The notes beneath the pieces are model-generated. The model worked only from the letters and a program-made list of their open reading frames with translations, was not told where the DNA came from and searched no databases. Shown one piece after another: positions 29,644 to 33,848 of a stretch of 33,848 bases of DNA; the first letter of the stretch is position 1; the number at the start of each line of letters is the position of its first letter. Source of the DNA: Rhodoferax sp. (lineage in GTDB: Bacteria > Pseudomonadota > Gammaproteobacteria > Burkholderiales > Burkholderiaceae_C); the NCBI RefSeq assembly GCF_030653815.1, contig NZ_JAURYQ010000005.1:1-33848 (forward strand), read 5' to 3'. Position numbers and translations under genes: made by a program.

Positions 29644-29982
29644 ATGGATTCGATGGCTTTTCGACTCGTCCTTTTCATCCTCGCCGCAGCACTGACGGCC
29701 GCCCATTTTTTCAGGGCAGAAAACTATGCCATGGTGGCCCTGAGCCTGGCGACGCCCTTGCTGTTTTTGTACCGCAAGCCGGCGAGCCTGGTGCTGCTGC
29801 AACTGGCCGCATACGGCGCCGCGGCCAATTGGCTGATCGTCGCGCTGCTGCTGGTCCAAATGCGACAGCAAATCGGACGTCCCTGGACCGTGGCCGCCAT
29901 CATTCTGGGCGCAGTCGCCCTGTTAACGCTGCTGGCCGGCTTGTTGCTGAACTCCCGGGTCATGCGCCAGCGCTACAACTAA
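29644..29982 (+). CDS. Small multi-pass membrane protein
   Basis: A 112-residue hydrophobic protein with about four helices (AFRLVLFILAAALTAAHFF; YAMVALSLATPLLFLY; LVLLQLAAYGAAANWLIVALLLV; TVAAIILGAVALLTLLAGLLL), ending SRVMRQRYN. No family recognised. Start is at 29644 or the in-frame ATG at 29653. It lies nine bases before the DUF1499 gene and is probably co-transcribed with it. Confidence 0.7.
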   Translation: MDSMAFRLVLFILAAALTAAHFFRAENYAMVALSLATPLLFLYRKPASLVLLQLAAYGAAANWLIVALLLVQMRQQIGRPWTVAAIILGAVALLTLLAGLLLNSRVMRQRYN

Positions 29983-29991
29983 TCCATCGCC

Positions 29992-30474
29992 ATGAAGCAC
30001 AGTTCAATCCGAAGTCCCATCACACCCGCCTTGACGCTGTTCACGATGTTCTTGCTGGGCGGCTGTGCTGCGCAGGAAGTGGGCGCAGAAATCAAACTGG
30101 CGTCAGGCTCCCATCCGACCGACCTGACTTGCCCTCGCACCAGCAACTGCGTCAACTCCTTGCCCGGCAATGGGCTTGCGGCACTTCGCCATACCGGCGA
30201 CCCTGTGCAGGGCATGACCCTGCTGCGCGCCACGCTGGCCAGCTTTCCTGAAGCCAACATCGTGCGCAGTGACCCGCTTTGGCTGGAGGTCATCTTCACC
30301 ACCACGCTGGGGTTCAGGGACCAGGTCGACTTTGTGCTGGATGCCAAAACTGGCGAGATCAACTACCGGTCGAAATCCTTGGTGGGCCGGTATGACTTTG
30401 GCAAAAACAAGTCGCGTATGTCCGTGTTTTCAGAGCGCTTTGCGGCCCAGTCCAAGCTACTGCCAAGCCAGTAA
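29992..30474 (+). CDS. DUF1499-family lipoprotein
   Basis: A 160-residue protein with a type II signal peptide (FTMFLLGGC, Cys25) and a DUF1499 core: CPRTSNCVNSLP near the start of the domain, LEVIFTTTLGFRDQVDFVLDAKTGEINYRSKSLVGRYDFGKNKSRM toward the end. Start ATG is nine bases after the previous gene. Likely envelope-attached; no function known for the family that I can cite with certainty. Confidence 0.85.
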   Translation: MKHSSIRSPITPALTLFTMFLLGGCAAQEVGAEIKLASGSHPTDLTCPRTSNCVNSLPGNGLAALRHTGDPVQGMTLLRATLASFPEANIVRSDPLWLEVIFTTTLGFRDQVDFVLDAKTGEINYRSKSLVGRYDFGKNKSRMSVFSERFAAQSKLLPSQ

Positions 30475-30538
30475 GCACGCCAGCAAGTAGCTGCCCAACG
30501 GCAGACCGTCGAGCGCCTCATCGGAAAAACTCTCCATC

Positions 30539-30608
30539 ATGCATTTTTTGCATAGCGTCATAGATTGACGTCGTATGACCGTTTCATCCTAGGGTAACTA
30601 CCTAGAAT
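30539..30608 (+). promoter_or_regulatory. Inverted-repeat-rich aspA promoter region
   Basis: Between the DUF1499 stop and aspA lie ATGCA-TTTTT-TGCAT (30539-30553), CGTCA-TAGAT-TGACG (30556-30570), and CTAGG/CCTAG about GTAACTA (near 30589-30605). TTGACG (30565-30570) could be a -35 and TAGAAT (30603-30608) a -10, but their spacing does not match each other. Several 5-bp dyads suggest regulator binding. Confidence 0.4.
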
Positions 30609-30651
30609 TTTGCGCATACACCTGATCAATCAACCTGTTTTGGAGAACCCG

Positions 30652-32055
30652 ATGAGCTACCGAATCGAAAGAGACTTTCTTGGTGAAAAGCAGTTGCCGG
30701 ACACCGCGTACTACGGGGTGCAAACCTTGCGCGGCAAGGAGAACTTTCATATCACGGGCATCCCGATGTCGACGGAGCCCTACTTCGTCAAGGCGTTTGG
30801 CTACGTCAAAAAAGCCGCCGCTTTGGCCAATCGGGATCTGGGTGTGCTTGAAGCCGATATTGCCAACGCCATTGCCGTCGCGTGTGACCGCCTGATTGCG
30901 GGGGAAATGGCCGACCAGTTTGTCACTGACTTCATCCAGGGCGGTGCCGGCACCTCCACCAACATGAATGCCAACGAGGTGATTGCCAACCTGGCCTTGG
31001 AACAGATGGGGCACAAAAAGGGCGAGTACCAATTTGTCAATCCCAACGACCATGTGAACTTTGGGCAATCCACCAACGACGTCTACCCGACTGCCTTCCG
31101 GCTGGCGTTGATTCTGCGGCTTGAGAGCTATATGGACGCGCTGCGGCGGCTGCAGAGCGCTTTCTTCGCCAAGGGCAAGGAGTTCGAGAAAGTTTTGAAA
31201 ATGGGCCGTACCCATCTGCAAGATGCCGTTCCGATGTCGCTGGGTCAGGAATTCCACGGCTGGGGCACCACCCTGGGCGAAGAAGTGCAGCGCATCGCCG
31301 AGGTTCGCCAGTTCCTGCATGAAATCAACCTGGGGGCCACCGCCATTGGCACCATGGTCACGGCGGCACCCGGTTACCCGGAACTGGCCACCCGATATCT
31401 GTCCGAACTAACCGGTGCCGAATTCATACTGGCCGGCGACCTGATCGAGGCCACTTCCGACACCGGTGCCTACGTGCTGCTGTCAGGTGTCCTCAAACGC
31501 ACCTCGTCCAAACTCACCAAAATCTGCAATGACATCCGGCTACTGGCCTCCGGGCCACGCTGTGGCTTCAACGAGATTCACCTGCCCCAGATGCAGCCGG
31601 GCAGCTCCATCATGCCGGGCAAGGTCAATCCGGTGATCCCGGAAGTGGTCAACCAGACCAGCTTCTTGGTGATTGGCCTGGACCTGACGGTCACGCTGGC
31701 GGCCTCGGCCGGGCAATTGCAGTTGAACGTGATGGAACCCGTCATCACCTACGCGCTGTTCACCTCCATTTCCACCATGGAGAACGCGGTCAACAGTCTG
31801 AACGTCAATTGCATCCAGGGCATCACGGCCAACGCGGAACACACGCGCGACATGGTGCTGAACTCGCTCGGCATCATCACGGTGCTCAAACCGTCCCTGG
31901 GCTACAAGCAATGTGCAGAGATCGCCCGCGAAGGCTACGAGACCGGCAAATCGCTGCATGACATCGTCGTCCATGAGCGTCAGCTGATGACCCAGCATCA
32001 CTGGGACGAAGTGTTCTCGTTTGAAAACCTGATCAGCCCGAAGTTCGCGCAATGA
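30652..32055 (+). CDS. aspA: Aspartate ammonia-lyase
   Basis: A 467-residue member of the fumarase/aspartase superfamily, the usual aspartase length. Visible are RIERDFLGEKQLPDTAYYGVQT at the start, GGAGTSTNMNANEV, NPNDHVNFGQSTNDVYPTA, MGRTHLQDAVP, and the flexible SS loop GSSIMPGKVNP with Ser318 as catalytic base. It splits L-aspartate to fumarate and ammonia. GGAGAA (30642-30647) fixes the ATG at 30652 rather than an upstream frame opening at 30610. A Dcu transporter follows 51 bp later, the E. coli-like aspA-dcuA pairing. Fumarase C is less likely because of the aspartase-type N-terminus. Confidence 0.93.
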   Translation: MSYRIERDFLGEKQLPDTAYYGVQTLRGKENFHITGIPMSTEPYFVKAFGYVKKAAALANRDLGVLEADIANAIAVACDRLIAGEMADQFVTDFIQGGAGTSTNMNANEVIANLALEQMGHKKGEYQFVNPNDHVNFGQSTNDVYPTAFRLALILRLESYMDALRRLQSAFFAKGKEFEKVLKMGRTHLQDAVPMSLGQEFHGWGTTLGEEVQRIAEVRQFLHEINLGATAIGTMVTAAPGYPELATRYLSELTGAEFILAGDLIEATSDTGAYVLLSGVLKRTSSKLTKICNDIRLLASGPRCGFNEIHLPQMQPGSSIMPGKVNPVIPEVVNQTSFLVIGLDLTVTLAASAGQLQLNVMEPVITYALFTSISTMENAVNSLNVNCIQGITANAEHTRDMVLNSLGIITVLKPSLGYKQCAEIAREGYETGKSLHDIVVHERQLMTQHHWDEVFSFENLISPKFAQ

Positions 32056-32106
32056 TCGTGGCCCAACCGGGCTAACGCCCGCCATTGAAAGACAGAGGAA
32101 AAGAAA

Positions 32107-33432
32107 ATGACTTTATCGATTGTTTTGCAATTCATGGTGGTGCTCGCCGCCATCTGGATGGGTGCCCGGTCTTCAGGTATCGGCCTGGGCCTTTGGGGTG
32201 CGGTTGGTTTGGCGGTGCTGATCGGCGCCTTTGGCATCACCCCGACCTCACCGCCCATCGACGTCATGCTGATCATCCTGGCGGTGATCATGGCCGCATC
32301 GGTCATGGAGGCGGCGGGTGGCATTGACTTTTTGGTCGGCATCGCCGAGCGCATCATTCGCGCCAACCCAAAGTACGTGACGATCGTGGCACCGCTGACC
32401 ACCTGGACGTTCACCTTCCTGGCCGGCACCGGTCACATCGTTTACCCCCTGCTGCCCGTGATTTATGAAACAGCGCACCGCAGCGGCATTCGCCCGGAAC
32501 GGCCCATGGCGGTGGCCACCATTGCCTCGCAGCAGGCCATCACGGCGAGCCCGGTGGCAGCCGCCACCGCAGCCATGATTGGTTTGTTTGCTGAAAAAGG
32601 CATGGCCGAGTGGGGACTGCGGGAGATTTTGCTGATTTGCGTACCCGCCACACTGATTGGTGTCATCGCCGCCGCCATCGTCTCGATGTTCATCGGCAAG
32701 GACCTGAAGGACGACCAGGTCTACCAGGCGCGTCTTGCTGCAGGTGAGATTCCCGCACCACAACCGCCCTCCGAGCGCCCTGCCCTCAAGCCTGCGGCCA
32801 AGCTTGCTGCCTACGTTTTTCTGAGCGGTGTGGCCTTGGTCGTGTTGTTCGGGTTTTTCCCGCAACTGCGGCAACTCCCTGGCGCGAAAAGCCCGCTGTC
32901 GATGCCCATCGTCATTGAAGTCATCATGATGTCCATCGCGGCGATCATGCTGCTGGTCACAAAAGTGCCCGTCGACGAAGTCCCCAAAACCGCCACCTTG
33001 CGTGCCGGTGTGGTGGCCGTCATCGGCATTTTCGGTTTGGCCTGGCTCGGCGACAGTTTCATCTCGGCGAACAAGGACTTGATCATTCCCGCCATTGGTG
33101 AATGGGCGAAAGTGGCACCCTGGACTTTTGCCTTCGGTTTGTTCCTGGCGTCCGTGTTGCTTTACAGCCAAGCGGCCACCACCCGCGCGCTCATGCCGCT
33201 GGGCGTGGTGTTGGGCATACCCCCGCAGTTTCTGATTGGCATGTTTCCGGCAGTCAATGGCTATTTCTTCATTCCGACCTACGGCTCACTGATCGCCGCC
33301 ATCAACTTTGACCTGTCAGGCACCACAAAGATCGGCCGCTACGTGCTGAACCACTCCTTCATGATTCCCGGTCTGGTGGCCACGGTCGTGTCTGTTGCCA
33401 CCGGCTTGGCCATTGCTGACATGATCTTTTGA
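32107..33432 (+). CDS. dcuA: Anaerobic C4-dicarboxylate transporter (DcuA/DcuB family)
   Basis: A 441-residue inner-membrane protein with about ten to twelve helices. Characteristic parts are LQFMVVLAAIWMGARSSGIGLGLWGAVG, ILAVIMAASVMEAAGG, FLAGTGHIVYPLLPVIYE, and ASQQAITASPVAAATAA. Dcu carriers exchange aspartate, fumarate or malate for succinate. AGAGGAAAAG before the ATG is a strong ribosome site. Paired with aspA, it would import aspartate and export succinate when fumarate is the electron acceptor, or supply aspartate as nitrogen source. DcuA versus DcuB is not settled; the aspA pairing favours DcuA. Confidence 0.9.
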   Translation: MTLSIVLQFMVVLAAIWMGARSSGIGLGLWGAVGLAVLIGAFGITPTSPPIDVMLIILAVIMAASVMEAAGGIDFLVGIAERIIRANPKYVTIVAPLTTWTFTFLAGTGHIVYPLLPVIYETAHRSGIRPERPMAVATIASQQAITASPVAAATAAMIGLFAEKGMAEWGLREILLICVPATLIGVIAAAIVSMFIGKDLKDDQVYQARLAAGEIPAPQPPSERPALKPAAKLAAYVFLSGVALVVLFGFFPQLRQLPGAKSPLSMPIVIEVIMMSIAAIMLLVTKVPVDEVPKTATLRAGVVAVIGIFGLAWLGDSFISANKDLIIPAIGEWAKVAPWTFAFGLFLASVLLYSQAATTRALMPLGVVLGIPPQFLIGMFPAVNGYFFIPTYGSLIAAINFDLSGTTKIGRYVLNHSFMIPGLVATVVSVATGLAIADMIF

Positions 33433-33513
33433 TGACGCATCAGCCAGTGAGATCTTGCAAACTCCAGGAGAAGTTCACGTAAGCACCCGTCGTCAATGAG
33501 TTTTAAAACGAAA

Positions 33514-33544
33514 AAAAGCCCAACTGAAACAGCAGGGCTTTTTA
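33514..33544 (+). terminator. Intrinsic terminator after dcuA
   Basis: AAAAAGCCC (33514-33522) pairs with GGGCTTTTT (33536-33544); an inner CTG/CAG pair lies in the 13-nt loop. A-run on one side and T-run on the other make it possibly bidirectional. It lies about 80 bp after the dcuA stop. Confidence 0.8.
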
Positions 33545-33848
33545 TGTATGGTGGTGTACTGCGGACCCCGGTTCAATACCGTGAATATAGACATCTGATA
33601 ACACCCGCTATGACCCTGCTGAAGGATACGGGAAGGTACTTGCGCCTGCCAACCCCTCCCCCACTAAACGCAAGTTTTCGCATCCCTTCGATTCGGTCTC
33701 ACCCATCGATTCAAGGGCGGAATTCGACCATTCCAGCCAGTCGAACTCACATCCGCTTGGACCGGAATGCGTCAGAAGTCATTCGCGACAGTCAGCGTCC
33801 TGGTAAATCAGTTGCGTGATTTTGGATGCTGGGCAGCAGTCGTTTGCG
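33545..33848. other. Unassigned 304-bp right end
   Basis: No gene, RNA or repeat is recognised. An open frame of 107 codons on the plus strand starts inside the terminator, has no ribosome site and a composition rich in Ser, Arg and Pro, so I reject it. Base composition is less GC-rich than the genes around it. Confidence 0.4.

Noticed and set aside
33496..33819. Open frame of 107 codons at the right end
   Set aside because: It begins inside the dcuA terminator, lacks a ribosome site and has no coding-like composition or known motif.
1..33848. CRISPR arrays, toxin-antitoxin pairs, defence systems or biosynthetic clusters
   Set aside because: I looked for regular repeats and for hallmark genes on both strands and saw none.

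Overview
The window is chromosomal DNA of a GC-rich betaproteobacterium, most likely a Comamonadaceae member of the Rhodoferax/Polaromonas type. This rests on gene content and order (polA, a DUF2782 protein, a ThrB-type homoserine kinase, a BPSS1780-family membrane protein, a FecR-like protein and an acyltransferase in a row), a single-chain indolepyruvate ferredoxin oxidoreductase, and a PHA phasin. No database was consulted; the genus is inference.

Left part (1-7.3 kb): the 3' part of a branched-chain 2-oxoacid dehydrogenase operon (E1 beta, E2), then a 1177-residue fused indolepyruvate:ferredoxin oxidoreductase, a DASS-family anion transporter and a small membrane protein. This is an amino-acid and organic-acid catabolic block. 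7.4-18.3 kb: housekeeping genes: polA (minus), then a compact plus-strand run (DUF2782, thrB, BPSS1780, FecR-like, PlsC-like acyltransferase), facing an OlsB-like N-acyltransferase and uvrD on the minus strand, then guaC. The two facing acyltransferases could together make ornithine lipids.

Middle (18.3-25 kb): an accessory stretch. An ankyrin protein and tRNA-Lys(CUU) are followed by a scar: two 12-bp direct repeats, a tyrosine-recombinase fragment, and a broken second copy of a PLDc_N-type small membrane protein whose intact copy lies 1.5 kb further on. Around it are a bacteriohemerythrin, an RlpA-like protein and several very small envelope proteins (PLDc_N, DUF3096-like, a lipoprotein, a Tyr/Gln/Arg-rich secreted protein), then a DUF5710 protein, an orphan small protein and a metallophosphoesterase.

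Right part (24.7-33.8 kb): a phasin with a TGC/GCA dyad-rich promoter, a patatin-like lipoprotein, a PhoQ/PhoP-like two-component operon with a PepSY protein, a glycine-zipper protein, two small envelope proteins, and an aspA-dcu pair (aspartase plus C4-dicarboxylate antiporter, fitting aspartate use with fumarate respiration). The last 300 bp hold nothing I can identify.

No clearly new multi-gene system is visible. The best leads are non-coding: a terminator-like hairpin at the start of the guaC leader, the tRNA-Lys scar with its broken duplicate, a 12-bp dyad upstream of olsB, a multi-hairpin segment at 21.74-21.86 kb, the phasin promoter, and several genes whose likely -10 element sits 6-8 nt before ATG, suggesting leaderless mRNAs.
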